A DNA stretch of 44,270 nucleotides from Limiplasma sp964416065 (GTDB lineage: Bacteria; Bacillota; Clostridia; Christensenellales; Aristaeellaceae), in the NCBI GenBank assembly GCA_964416065.1, contig CAYQCL010000019.1, forward strand, positions 1 through 44,270, given 5' to 3'. The notes below the pieces were generated by a model. The model was not told the DNA's origin, made no database searches, and saw only the letters and a list, made by a program, of their open reading frames with translations. The position numbers and the translations under genes were made by a program. Positions 15,999 through 24,960 of this stretch are shown here, one piece after another (position 1 is the stretch's first letter; each line of letters begins with the position of its first letter).

Positions 15999-17009
15999 AT
16001 GAGTGAACCTCATACGCCTCAGATCGAGATACGCGGTCTGAGCAAAACCTATCAGATTCCCGGCGGCGAGGTGCAGGCCCTGCAAAGCATCAACCTGACG
16101 ATCGAAAAGGGCGACATCTACGGCGTGATCGGCATGAGCGGCGCGGGAAAATCAACCCTCATCCGATGTTTAAACCGCCTCGACACCCCGACGGACGGCC
16201 AAATTCTGATCGACGGCGAGAATATCCTCGCCATGAGCAAGCAGCAGCTCAGGCAGACGCGACGCCGCATGGCGATGATTTTCCAACAGTTCAACCTGCT
16301 CATGCAAAAGAACGTCGCTCGTAACGTCCGCTATCCCCTTGAGATCGCGGGTGTGCCCAAAAAGCAGGCAAACGAACGGGTGACGGAGCTGCTCAGGCTC
16401 GTCGGTCTCGAGGATAAGGCAAACTCGTTTCCCGCTCAGCTCTCAGGCGGCCAGAAGCAGCGCGTGGCCATTGCACGCGCGCTGGCAAGCGATCCTGAAA
16501 TGCTCCTCTGCGACGAGGCCACCAGCGCCCTTGATCCCATGACCACACAGAGCATTCTGGCGCTTTTGCAGAAGATCAATCACGATCTGGGCATCACCGT
16601 CGTTTTGATCACGCATGAGATGGCCGTCATCCGGCAGATTTGCAACAAGGTCGCGATCCTGGACGGCGGCAAGCTTGCCGAGCAGGGCACGGTGGACGAC
16701 GTCTTCGTGCATACCAAGAGCGCCGCGGGCCGTCGGCTGTTCGGCATTCTGCCGGAACAGAATGAGCTTCCCCCACAGCCCGCGATCCGTGTGGTGTTCG
16801 ATGGGGAGGCCGCCGAAAAGCCCATTATCAGCCGTTTGGTCAAGGCCAGCGGGCTTGAGCTCAGCATTCTTTCCGCCGACATTCGACAGCTCAACGGCAA
16901 GGCCTATGGACAGATGATGATCGCCCGTCCCGAGGCGATTGAGGACGTCAAGCGCGTGATGGATTTGTTAAAACAGGACGGTTTGACGGTCGAGGAGGTG
17001 CATGCGTGA
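15999..17009 (+). CDS. metN: Methionine-type ABC transporter, ATP-binding protein MetN
   Basis: This ATPase powers amino acid uptake through MetI. It has 336 residues. Walker A is GMSGAGKST at 45-53, the signature is LSGGQKQRVAIARAL (about 148), and Walker B is MLLCDEATSALDP. The C-terminal residues, about 255-336, form the NIL/ACT-like regulatory domain of MetN, which allows feedback by internal substrate. Family members import methionine, though relatives take cystine or other sulfur amino acids. AAAGG precedes the ATG by 8 bases. Expression is probably controlled by the Cys/Met-rich leader and terminator directly upstream. It overlaps metI by four bases. Confidence 0.95.
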   Translation: MSEPHTPQIEIRGLSKTYQIPGGEVQALQSINLTIEKGDIYGVIGMSGAGKSTLIRCLNRLDTPTDGQILIDGENILAMSKQQLRQTRRRMAMIFQQFNLLMQKNVARNVRYPLEIAGVPKKQANERVTELLRLVGLEDKANSFPAQLSGGQKQRVAIARALASDPEMLLCDEATSALDPMTTQSILALLQKINHDLGITVVLITHEMAVIRQICNKVAILDGGKLAEQGTVDDVFVHTKSAAGRRLFGILPEQNELPPQPAIRVVFDGEAAEKPIISRLVKASGLELSILSADIRQLNGKAYGQMMIARPEAIEDVKRVMDLLKQDGLTVEEVHA

Positions 17010-17671
17010 TGACCTGGGAAACCCTGTTGCCCCTTCTGTGGACCGGCACCATTGATACCCTGTACATGACGCTTTGGAGCAGCCTGATCGCTTATGCGAT
17101 CGGACTTCCGCTGGGTGTGCTCCTGGTTGTCACCCGCAAAAATTCGATCATGCCCATGCCTACCTTTAACGCCGTCTTGGGTGTGGTTATCAACTTCCTG
17201 CGTTCCATCCCCTTCATTATTATGCTGGCCGTGCTCTTCCCTGTCACCCGTATCGTTATGGGAACGGCCATCGGCACTCGTTCCGTCATCTTTCCGCTGA
17301 TTATCAGCGCGTTTCCCTATATCGCCCGCATGGTTGAAAGCTCATTGGAGGAGGTCGACCACGGAATCATTGAGGCCGCCCAGTCCATGGGCTCCACCAA
17401 CGCGCAGATCATTTTCAAGGTGCTTTTGCCAGAGGCCGTACCCTCTTTAATTAACGGTGCGGCAATTTCGATCACAACCATTCTCGCCTATACCGCCATG
17501 GCCAGCGCGGCGGGTGGCGGCGGCTTGGGCGCTTTGGCCATCGTCAAGGGCCTGAATGTCCGGAAATTTGACGTCATGTATTCCGCGAGTCTGCTTCTAG
17601 TTGCGCTGGTACAAATCATCACGGTCTTTGGCACGCGTTTCACGCATCGCCTTGATCATAAACGACGCTAA
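17006..17671 (+). CDS. metI: Methionine-type ABC transporter permease MetI
   Basis: This is the membrane channel subunit of the MetNIQ importer, 221 residues with about five hydrophobic segments. The EAA loop for contact with MetN is visible (IIEAAQSMGSTNAQIIFKVLLPEAVPSL region, about residues 128-155). The start is GTG at 17006 overlapping the metN stop, or the adjacent ATG at 17009. The overlap implies coupled translation. A 21-base gap separates it from metQ. Confidence 0.95.
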   Translation: MMTWETLLPLLWTGTIDTLYMTLWSSLIAYAIGLPLGVLLVVTRKNSIMPMPTFNAVLGVVINFLRSIPFIIMLAVLFPVTRIVMGTAIGTRSVIFPLIISAFPYIARMVESSLEEVDHGIIEAAQSMGSTNAQIIFKVLLPEAVPSLINGAAISITTILAYTAMASAAGGGGLGALAIVKGLNVRKFDVMYSASLLLVALVQIITVFGTRFTHRLDHKRR

Positions 17672-17692
17672 TTATGAAAGGAGAAACCCACT

Positions 17693-18505
17693 ATGAAAAA
17701 GGTATTTGCTCTGTTCCTGTCCCTGGTGCTCGCCCTGTCCCTGACCTCGGCCTTTGCCGAGCCTCTCACCATCATTGCCACCGAGAACCCGCACGCGGAG
17801 GTGCTGGAGCTGGTCAAGGACGACCTGGCCGAGCTTGGCTATGAGCTTGAGATCACCGTCGCCAGCGACTACGTCGTCGAGAACCCCGCCACCGCCGCCG
17901 GCGACGTGCAGGCCAACTTCTTCCAGCACTTGCCCTATCTCGCCGGCTACAATGCCTCCGTTCCGGAAGATGAGCAGCTCGTTCCCGTCGTCTTTGTCCA
18001 CTTTGAGCCCATGGCTCTCTATGCCGGCACCAAGGCCAGCCTGGACGATCTTGCGGACGGCGACCATATTGCTATTCCCAACGATCCCGTCAACGAGACC
18101 CGTTCCCTGCTCCTTTTGCAGTCCGCCGGTCTGATCACCCTGCCCGAGGGCACCAACCTGGAAAGCACCGTGACCGCGAACGACGTTGTGGAAAATCCGC
18201 ACAACCTCGTCCTTGACGAACTGAACGCCGAGCTGATCACCGGCGCGCTGAGCGACGTTGCCTATGCCGTCATCAACGGCAACTACGCCGTTCTTGTCGA
18301 CCTCGTTCCCTACGTTGACGGCCTTTATGCCGAAACCGCCGACAGCGAAGCCGCTCAGGCTTATGTGAACGTTGTCGTCGTCAAGCCCGAGAACGCCGAG
18401 TCTGACTGGGTCAAGGCTCTGGAAAAGGTCATCTATTCTCAGAAAGTGTATGACCTGATCGTTGACAGCGGCTTCGCCCCCGTCTTCGAGGTGCCCGCGG
18501 AATAA
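17693..18505 (+). CDS. metQ: Methionine-type ABC transporter substrate-binding protein MetQ
   Basis: This is the extracellular binding protein of the importer, 270 residues, NLPA family. The signal peptide MKKVFALFLSLVLALSLTSA is followed by FAEP, which looks like a signal peptidase I site. Unusually for a Gram-positive MetQ, there is no lipobox cysteine, so it may be free or held another way. The conserved core is present (ENPHAEVLELVKDDLAELGY, then FFQHLPYL, then NDPVNETRSLLLLQSAGLI). AAAGGAG precedes the ATG. A strong terminator follows at 18559-18600, closing the operon. Confidence 0.93.
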   Translation: MKKVFALFLSLVLALSLTSAFAEPLTIIATENPHAEVLELVKDDLAELGYELEITVASDYVVENPATAAGDVQANFFQHLPYLAGYNASVPEDEQLVPVVFVHFEPMALYAGTKASLDDLADGDHIAIPNDPVNETRSLLLLQSAGLITLPEGTNLESTVTANDVVENPHNLVLDELNAELITGALSDVAYAVINGNYAVLVDLVPYVDGLYAETADSEAAQAYVNVVVVKPENAESDWVKALEKVIYSQKVYDLIVDSGFAPVFEVPAE

Positions 18506-18558
18506 TCCCATATACGCAAAAGCGATTCTCCCAAAAGAAAATCCGCAGTATGCGGCAA

Positions 18559-18600
18559 GCCGCAGAGCAAGTCCAAACCGGATCGCTCTGCGGCTCTTTT
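18559..18600 (+). terminator. Intrinsic terminator of the metNIQ operon
   Basis: Perfect 10-bp arms GCCGCAGAGC (18559-18568) and its complement (18585-18594) are followed by TCTTTT. It also lies just before the stop of the opposing kinase remnant. Confidence 0.8.
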
Positions 18601-18611
18601 CGTTATCGGTC

Positions 18612-19481
18612 TTAAGCGTTCCTTTTCTCTCTCAGCAGACGCTTGAGCACTTCACAGAGCACCACAATATCCAGCGGCTTGGCGATATGAGCATTCATTC
18701 CATGAGAGAGAGCTTCCTTTTTATCGTCATCAAAGGCGTTTGCGGTCAGCGCGATAATCGGGATATCCGCAAGCTCCTTGTTCGCGAGGCTGCGGATTTC
18801 CTGGGAGGCCTGGTAGCCATCCATGACCGGCATTTGGATGTCTATAAGAATCGCGTCATAGTATCCCGCTGTGAAAGCGCAAACCATTTCCACCGCCGCC
18901 TGTCCGTTGGAGGCCATCTCCACCAGAAAGCCCGCCTCGCGGAGACGCTCCTGGGCGATCTCCATATTCAGTTCATTGTCCTCAACCAACAGTAGCCGTC
19001 TTCCGGAAAAATCATCTGTGAATACAGTCTCCGTCGTTTGATACTCTGTCTGCCGCTGAAGCTTGAAAATGAAGCTCAAAACAAACTCGGTTCCCTGATC
19101 CAACTCGCTGGTTACCTGAATAGAGCCTCCCATCATATCAACAAGCCTTTTGGTGATACACAAGCCAAGGCCTGTGCTCTCTGTTTGACTTATCATAGAC
19201 GTACGTTCCCGCTCAAACGGTTCAAATAGGCGCGATAAAAACTCCGGCGACATCCCGATGCCGGTATCCTTCACACGCAATTCATACACCGCATATTCCT
19301 GGATCGCGCATGGCTTCTCATTCAGCTCGATTCGAATTCTGCCGTCCGGCCTGGTGAATTTCACGACATTGCTTAAAAGATTATACAAAATTTGATGGTC
19401 GACGCAGACCAAGCCCAAAATATCTGTGAAACGGCGGTGCGTTCTGATGATCGTACGAAAGATCAGGAAAGAGGAATACAA
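18612..19481 (-). pseudogene. Hybrid sensor kinase/receiver remnant, 5' end missing
   Basis: The frame encodes an ATPase domain with N box (ILYNLLSNVVKFT), G1 (DTGIGM) and G2 (STGLGLCITKRLV), followed by a full receiver domain with LLVEDNELN and phosphoacceptor DAILIDIQMPVMDG, ending near residue 289. No sensor region and no phosphorylatable-His (HisKA) domain precede it. Upstream, the frame has only a TTG at 19481 without a ribosome site and then a stop at 19518-19520. The gene thus looks like the 3' half of a hybrid kinase that lost its beginning at the junction with the acetyltransferase gene. A short, expressed ATPase-receiver protein is possible but less likely. Confidence 0.65.
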
Positions 19482-19521
19482 GCGTGCGTAGCAATTCTGC
19501 GCGCTTGCCTTTGAATATCAA

Positions 19522-20676
19522 ATGAAGGAAAGCGACAAGCCCGCGCTCGAGGTGCTTGAGCAAATCACGAAGAACCCGCAGAGCCGTCAGGATCTGTACT
19601 GGGACTCGCAATGGGCGGCCTTTGCGGACGACGACCGAACGATGATGAGCACCCTTACCGTCATCCCTTATCGCGCAAACTTTGACGGCCATAACATGCT
19701 GATGATGGGCATCGGCGGCGTGGCAACGCTGCCGCAGTACCGCAAATGCGGCGGCATCCGGCATTGCTTTGAAAAGGCGCTGCCCGACATGTATCTTCAG
19801 GGCGCTGCGTTTTCATATCTTTATCCGTTTTCCACGTCCTTTTATCGGAAATTCGGCTACGAGCTTGGCTGTGAACGCGGCTGCTGGAAGCTTAAGCTTT
19901 CCGGCATGCCCAAGACGGTGGTGGAGGGCACGTGCCATCTGCTCGAGCCAGGCGCGGAGCTCAAACGGGATATCCGCCATGTATATGAGGCTTGGCAAAA
20001 TCGATACAATTTGATGACGATTGATGAAGAAATCGAATATCGCTGGATCGACAAGGCCGATCCCTTCCGTGATAAAGAATATACCTATTTATATAGAAGC
20101 GCTTCAGACGAGCCTAAGGGCCTTGTAACTTACCGGCCGGTCATCGACGACGGGGATCGCACGCTGGAATGCACACGTTTTTTCTTCGTCGATCTGGAGG
20201 GCTTTTATGGTCTGCTTGCTCTTTTGGGCACGTTGTCGGCGGATCATAGTCATATCACGCTAAGACTGCCTACCGATGTTGATCTGGGCGGGATTTTGCC
20301 TGAATGGAGCTTCGGCACGGCGATTGAAAGACGTGAGCAGGCGGGCATGGTACACGTGGTCAATGTTGAACGAGTGTTTCGCATGGCCCGCATGCGCGGA
20401 ACCGGCTCTCTCAGCATCGATATCGCCGGTCCGCTGATTCCGCAGAACAACGGCCGCTTTTTCGTCGCGTTCGCCGACAGCGTGACGTCCGACATCCGGT
20501 GCACGCGAGAGCCGGCGGACATTGCGCTGATCATTCAGGACTTCAGCCGTCTCATCTGCGGACGATATGGCCTGACGGCCCTCCCCTATCTTCCGCAGGT
20601 TCAGCTGTTCTGCAAGACGGAAAAGGCCACCAAGGTATTTTATCAGAAGCCGATGTTCATCACAAGGTATTTCTAG
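19522..20676 (+). CDS. Eis-like GNAT acetyltransferase, probably N-terminally truncated
   Basis: Eis-family proteins acetylate amines with acetyl-CoA; they carry two GNAT folds and an SCP2-like C-terminal domain. The product reads 384 residues with ATLPQYRKCGGIRHCFEKALPDM (acetyl-CoA loop) and YPFSTSFYRKFGYELGCERG as in the family, and the SCP2-like part at about 285-384. The usual first 20-25 residues are missing. Codons before the ATG at 19522 continue in frame (ALAFEYQ, also family-like) back to a stop at 19489, with no ribosome site. The neighbour on the other strand lacks its 5' end too, so a deletion may have joined them. Substrate unknown. Confidence 0.75.
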   Translation: MKESDKPALEVLEQITKNPQSRQDLYWDSQWAAFADDDRTMMSTLTVIPYRANFDGHNMLMMGIGGVATLPQYRKCGGIRHCFEKALPDMYLQGAAFSYLYPFSTSFYRKFGYELGCERGCWKLKLSGMPKTVVEGTCHLLEPGAELKRDIRHVYEAWQNRYNLMTIDEEIEYRWIDKADPFRDKEYTYLYRSASDEPKGLVTYRPVIDDGDRTLECTRFFFVDLEGFYGLLALLGTLSADHSHITLRLPTDVDLGGILPEWSFGTAIERREQAGMVHVVNVERVFRMARMRGTGSLSIDIAGPLIPQNNGRFFVAFADSVTSDIRCTREPADIALIIQDFSRLICGRYGLTALPYLPQVQLFCKTEKATKVFYQKPMFITRYF

Positions 20677-20694
20677 ATCATGCGAAAAACAGAA

Positions 20695-20743
20695 AAGAGA
20701 CAGCGCCCGCTTTCGTTGCCTGAAACAGCGGGCGCTATCTCTT
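20695..20743. terminator. Bidirectional terminator between acetyltransferase and LysR genes
   Basis: Arms 20695-20710 (AAGAGACAGCGCCCGC) and 20728-20743 pair with one mismatch around a 17-base loop. A and T runs lie at the ends, and the hairpin sits between convergent genes. Confidence 0.8.
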
Positions 20744-20786
20744 AAAATATCTTTTAAACCGACGCAGGATCACGAAGTTCTCGACT

Positions 20787-21698
20787 TTATCCCAGCTTTT
20801 CCGCCTCCCGACGGACCAGATCATAGAATTGCTGCTCCCAGCGGTTCAAGGTATACCCCTTTATAAATACCAGAGCGTCCTGATATTGCGGCATGTCCTC
20901 GTCGCTCTCAAGCTGAACGAGACCGTACCTGTCCAGCATTTCCTGCGGCATCGGCGAGGACCACATATACGTTGAGGGCGACCGCCTTAAAATCTCGAAC
21001 TGGCTTCCGCATTCACGCGCCTGTATCTGCCGCCGTGGAACGGTGCGTCCTTCTGGGGCATAAGCGCCGAAAAGAGGAAGCGCCTCCTCGCCAGCAAGCT
21101 CAATATAGGGCGCAAGCGCTCCCCTTTCCAGCCGCCCTTCCCTTGCCAACGGATGCCGCTCCGACATCAGGGCCACATGCCTAAACGTCCAATACAGCAC
21201 ATAGTGGAGTCCTTGTTCGGAAAGGCTTTCCAGTATCTTGTTCTGCTTCTCCACACTATAACGGATGATGCCGACGCCCGCCTCGCGACTGAGCAGCGCG
21301 TGGATACTCTCCTGCATGCCCGTCTCCCGTATGGTCAGCTCCATGCCCTCATGCGCATCCAGAGCGTTCACATATTCCGTGAGCGCATGCGTGATATAAC
21401 CGGCTCTGGGAATCGCAACGCTCAAATTGGCGGCCGCTCGGTTGTGCCCCTGGTAGATGGCGTCCATCGCGTCCATCTGCTCCAGGATGGAGCGCGCTCT
21501 GACAAGAAACGTCTCTCCCTTGCGTGTGGGAACCATGCCTGTACCCGTGCGCTCAAAGATGCGAAAGCCGCACAGCTGCTCCAATTCCTTAAGCGCCTTG
21601 CTCAAGTTGGGCTGGCTCATATATAGCGCCTCGGCTGCGCGGGTTTGAGAGCCAAGGCGCGCGACCGTAACGGCGCAGCGCAGCTGATGGATATTCAT
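20787..21698 (-). CDS. LysR-family transcriptional regulator
   Basis: This 303-residue DNA-binding regulator has a winged helix-turn-helix at about 1-60 (LGSQTRAAEALYMSQPNLSKALKELEQ) followed by a typical linker and a periplasmic-binding-protein-like effector domain from about 90 to 295. Its start overlaps the stop of the NUDIX gene by four bases, so the two are co-expressed. LysR proteins often control a divergent or adjacent gene, so the NUDIX or GH18 genes are candidate targets, but nothing in the sequence proves it. Effector unknown. Confidence 0.92.
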   Translation of the reverse strand: MNIHQLRCAVTVARLGSQTRAAEALYMSQPNLSKALKELEQLCGFRIFERTGTGMVPTRKGETFLVRARSILEQMDAMDAIYQGHNRAAANLSVAIPRAGYITHALTEYVNALDAHEGMELTIRETGMQESIHALLSREAGVGIIRYSVEKQNKILESLSEQGLHYVLYWTFRHVALMSERHPLAREGRLERGALAPYIELAGEEALPLFGAYAPEGRTVPRRQIQARECGSQFEILRRSPSTYMWSSPMPQEMLDRYGLVQLESDEDMPQYQDALVFIKGYTLNRWEQQFYDLVRREAEKLG

Positions 21699-22183
21699 AA
21701 AGCCGACGACCTCTTCCCGTCAACATATGGACGACGTCCGGCGCAAAACGCCTCGATCGCGGAACGGTTCGAAGGTAAGAGCGGCGCGGGCAGACGATCC
21801 GGCGCAAAGAATCGCAGCTCCTTCACCTCTTCCTCCTGGCATTTCAGTTCGCCGTGATAGCGCGTACAGAGAAACACGACGTCGACGTTGCTCACCTCAT
21901 CGCCGTTGGGATAGGTATAGCGCATATCGGGACCTGAGAAAACGCCGAACAGCTCAAGCTTCTCCGCCACAAGGCCCGTTTCCTCCAAAAGCTCGCGCGC
22001 GGCGGCATCCTCTACCCGTTCATATAGCTCCACAGAGCCCCCCGCGTAGCCCCAATCCTTGCTGTCCGCGCGAAGCTGAAGCAGAATCTCGCCCTTTTCA
22101 TTTTCCACAATCACGGAAGCCCCGCATTGTATCAAGGGGATATGCCCAACACGCTTGCGCATTTCCATGATATATCCGCTCAT
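21695..22183 (-). CDS. NUDIX hydrolase
   Basis: This enzyme cleaves nucleoside diphosphates linked to another group. It has 162 residues. The Nudix box is complete (GGSVELYERVEDAAARELLEETGL read as GX5EX7REXXEEXG), at about residues 50-73. A C-terminal half with VVFLCTRYHGELK follows. The start is the ATG at 22183 with AAGGAGG 8 bases upstream. A longer frame to 22282 would run into the divergent promoter of the GH18 gene and is not favoured. Substrate cannot be predicted. Confidence 0.9.
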   Translation of the reverse strand: MSGYIMEMRKRVGHIPLIQCGASVIVENEKGEILLQLRADSKDWGYAGGSVELYERVEDAAARELLEETGLVAEKLELFGVFSGPDMRYTYPNGDEVSNVDVVFLCTRYHGELKCQEEEVKELRFFAPDRLPAPLLPSNRSAIEAFCAGRRPYVDGKRSSAL

Positions 22184-22235
22184 CGACCCATCCTCCTTGT
22201 ATCCATTTGCATTTTTACCATAACAACATGTTACA

Positions 22236-22264
22236 TTGCACACTTCTTCCGAACGTGGTATACT
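22236..22264 (+). promoter_or_regulatory. SigA-type promoter for the GH18 gene
   Basis: TTGCAC (22236-22241), 17 bases, TATACT (22259-22264), about 38 bases before the ATG at 22303. Confidence 0.75.
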
Positions 22265-22302
22265 TTCCGCGTATTCATTCACCTTTGAAAGGAGCTTCCT
22301 TT

Positions 22303-23442
22303 ATGAAAGCTACACGTCGCCGCCCTATCAGGCGGCTTTGGAGTCTCGCGCTCGCCTCGTTGCTATGGATCGGCCTGGGCTCCGGCGGCACCCCCAGCCC
22401 GTCGGGCGAGAGCGCGTCCGCTTCAACGGAACGTAAACGAACCGCCGCTTATGTGTTCGATCGCTCGGGTCTCATCCTGAAGGACCGCGACGCGGATCAT
22501 CTCGATCAGCTGAACTTCTCCTTCGCGCTCATCAAAAATGGTGAGGTAAGCGGAAGCCACTGGAGCAGCATTGAAACCTATAAAGCGTATATTCAAAACC
22601 ATCCGCACATCCTGCCGGTTCTCTCCATCGGGGGCTGGGGCGCGGACGGCTTTTCTCAGGCCGCCGCCACCGAGGATGGGCGTACCCGCTTCGTGGACAG
22701 CACACTCCTGCTGATGCAGAAGCATGGCTTTCTGGGCGTGGATATCGACTGGGAATACCCTTGCTCATCCGTGGCCGGCATCGCCTCAAGCCCCAAGGAT
22801 CGAGAAAATCTGACGCTGCTTCTCAAGGCACTGCGCCAAGGGCTGGATCGTCTGACGGACGAAGATGGCAAGCCGCGCATGCTGGCCATTGCGATTGGGG
22901 CGGTGCCCTCCCTGATCGACAACATTGACTGTGCCGCCGTCGGAAGCATCGTCGATCAGGTCAATCTGATGACGTATGATCTGCAAACGGCGAACGTCGC
23001 CAGCCATCACACCCCGCTCTATGCTGGAAATGACGCTTATCCCCTCAGCGCCGATCTGGCGGTACGCCGCTTCAGCGAGGCCGGAATTCCCAGAAGCAAG
23101 ATGATGATCGGCGCGGCATTTTATGGCCGTCAGTTTACCCTGACCGCTCAAACCGATTCGCCCGTCTTTGCCGCCGCGTCTGACAGCGGCGCCAAGAGCC
23201 TTACTTATACGAAGCTACAAAGCTTCCTTCAGAATGCGCAAATTGGCTTCGACGACAAAGCGAAAGCGCCCTATGCGACAGACGGCAAAACGTTCGTAAC
23301 CTACGATGATCCTCTTTCCATCCGCTATAAGGGCGCTTATGTGAACCAGAACGGTCTGATGGGCATGATGTGCTGGGAATACGGCGGAGACAGCAGCGGA
23401 GAGCTGCTCGCCGCCATGCACTCAAGCCTCAACGGCGGTTAA
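22303..23442 (+). CDS. Secreted or membrane-anchored glycoside hydrolase family 18 (chitinase-like) protein
   Basis: GH18 enzymes hydrolyse beta-1,4-linked N-acetylglucosamine polymers; in spore formers, relatives act on peptidoglycan or cortex glycans. The protein has 379 residues. An Arg-rich start and hydrophobic stretch (LWSLALASLLWIGLGSGG) form a signal peptide or anchor. The barrel contains LPVLSIGGWG and the catalytic motif DIDWE at 147-151 with E151 as proton donor, then VNLMTYDLQ, and MMCWEYGGD near the end. AAAGGAG precedes the ATG. Its stop overlaps the stop of the convergent phosphohexomutase by four bases. It carries no LysM or other wall-binding repeat, so its natural substrate is open. 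Confidence 0.9.
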   Translation: MKATRRRPIRRLWSLALASLLWIGLGSGGTPSPSGESASASTERKRTAAYVFDRSGLILKDRDADHLDQLNFSFALIKNGEVSGSHWSSIETYKAYIQNHPHILPVLSIGGWGADGFSQAAATEDGRTRFVDSTLLLMQKHGFLGVDIDWEYPCSSVAGIASSPKDRENLTLLLKALRQGLDRLTDEDGKPRMLAIAIGAVPSLIDNIDCAAVGSIVDQVNLMTYDLQTANVASHHTPLYAGNDAYPLSADLAVRRFSEAGIPRSKMMIGAAFYGRQFTLTAQTDSPVFAAASDSGAKSLTYTKLQSFLQNAQIGFDDKAKAPYATDGKTFVTYDDPLSIRYKGAYVNQNGLMGMMCWEYGGDSSGELLAAMHSSLNGG

Positions 23443-24944
23443 AGTTTCGCCTTGAGCGGTGCAAGATCGATCTCCCGTCTGTCCTTCAACGCCTCATACA
23501 GGCGGGCCAGCACAGCCTTGACGCCGCCGGAGACATCGCTTTCGGCGTTAAGCGGCATCACGGGATCATGCACGCTGAGCCTAAGCAAGAACCACGCGCT
23601 GTTCAGTTCTCCGTCGATATCAAACGAGATACGCACGCCCTCGCGGTTATCCGGCGCGACATGCCAATCCTCATGACCGCTGGCGTAGTCAAGCACATGC
23701 TCGATCACGAGCTTGGCCGCCGTTGCGAAGTCCTCGCAGATCACAGGCAGCCGAATCTCGGTGCTCTCAACCGGCTCACGCAGCCCGTCAAGCAGCTTGC
23801 TCAGCGTCTCCCCCTGCTGCTTAAGCTGCATGGCCTTGATGAGAAGCACGGTGACCAGATACATGCCGTCGTCCAAGAAATGATTGTCCCGAAGGGCCGC
23901 GTGTCCGCTCGTCTCAATGGCGAGCGGACAATTGATGCCCGCCTTATTCAAACGGATCGCCTCGTCAATGACATTGCGATAGCCGCGCTTATAGCGGTAA
24001 TGCTCGCCGCCCCATTCCTTGATGAAATCGCTCAAGCCGGAGGAGGTTACCGAATCCGTCACGATGGTCGCGCCGGGCATTTCGTCCAGCAGAATCGCCG
24101 AAATCATCGCGATTAGACGATTGCGGTTGATCTCCTTTCCGGTATGATCAACAATCGCGGCGCGGTCGCAATCCGCGTCAAAAATCACACCCAAATCGGC
24201 CCCCACACGCTTTACCGCCGCCGAAACGGAAGCCATGGCTTCCGGATTTTCGGGATTAGGCACGTGATTGGGAAAGTGGCCGTCAGGATCAAGGAATTGG
24301 CTTCCTTCGATCCACGCGCCCAGCTCTTCCAGCATAGCCGCATAGAAGCCGCCCGCTCCGTTGCCCGCGTCCACCACCACATGGAGGCCTAGCAACGGCT
24401 TTTGAACATTGGGCGCGACGCCGTCGATGATCAGCCGCATCAGATGCCGTTGATAAGCCGGCAAAAAGGGCGTATGACGAATTTCTCCCGTCGGACGAGC
24501 TTCGCTCTTTTCCAAGGTCTGCGCCATGGACAGCAGATCGTCCAGCTCATCAAAGCCCAGACCACCCTCCGCCGTGAAAAACTTGAGTCCATTCAGCTGC
24601 CAGGGATGATGGCTTGCCGTAACCATAATGGAACCATCCGGCCGGAAGCCCTCCGTCAGAACCGCCATATACATCGCGGGAGTGGTACACAGACCATAGT
24701 CGACCGCCATGGCCCCCGCAGACGCGATACCGGTGGCGGCCGCTTCGAGCAGTTCAGGGCCGGATACGCGGCTGTCACGTCCAAGCGCGACGCTGACCTG
24801 TGCAACGTCCTTCCCCGTTTTTTTCGCCACAAAGCGTGCAAAGGCCACACCAAGCGTTCGGGCTACATCGGGCGTCAGTGTCGCGTTTTCTCCAACCGCC
24901 ACGCCCCGCACGTCAGAACCGCTCTTGAGTTTCCGATAATCCAT
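23439..24944 (-). CDS. Phosphomannomutase/phosphoglucomutase family protein
   Basis: This is an alpha-D-phosphohexomutase that moves phosphate between C1 and C6 of glucose or mannose, feeding sugar nucleotide and wall polymer synthesis. It has 501 residues. The phosphoserine loop is TASHHP with S111, close to the canonical TASHNP. The metal loop reads DADCDR in place of DGDGDR. The sugar-binding part shows AIETSGHAALRDNHFLDDG. The ATG at 24944 follows a GGGAGAG site; a reading from 24968 has none. The changed metal-loop residues keep all three aspartates, so activity is likely. It begins 16 bases after the DUF2461 gene stop, as a probable two-gene unit. Confidence 0.92.
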   Translation of the reverse strand: MDYRKLKSGSDVRGVAVGENATLTPDVARTLGVAFARFVAKKTGKDVAQVSVALGRDSRVSGPELLEAAATGIASAGAMAVDYGLCTTPAMYMAVLTEGFRPDGSIMVTASHHPWQLNGLKFFTAEGGLGFDELDDLLSMAQTLEKSEARPTGEIRHTPFLPAYQRHLMRLIIDGVAPNVQKPLLGLHVVVDAGNGAGGFYAAMLEELGAWIEGSQFLDPDGHFPNHVPNPENPEAMASVSAAVKRVGADLGVIFDADCDRAAIVDHTGKEINRNRLIAMISAILLDEMPGATIVTDSVTSSGLSDFIKEWGGEHYRYKRGYRNVIDEAIRLNKAGINCPLAIETSGHAALRDNHFLDDGMYLVTVLLIKAMQLKQQGETLSKLLDGLREPVESTEIRLPVICEDFATAAKLVIEHVLDYASGHEDWHVAPDNREGVRISFDIDGELNSAWFLLRLSVHDPVMPLNAESDVSGGVKAVLARLYEALKDRREIDLAPLKAKL

Positions 24945-24960
24945 GCTTTCACTCTCCCAA

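Noticed and set aside
17672..18511. A minus-strand open frame of 279 codons opposite metQ
   Set aside because: metQ is clearly coding on the plus strand. The antisense frame is an effect of GC-rich third positions.
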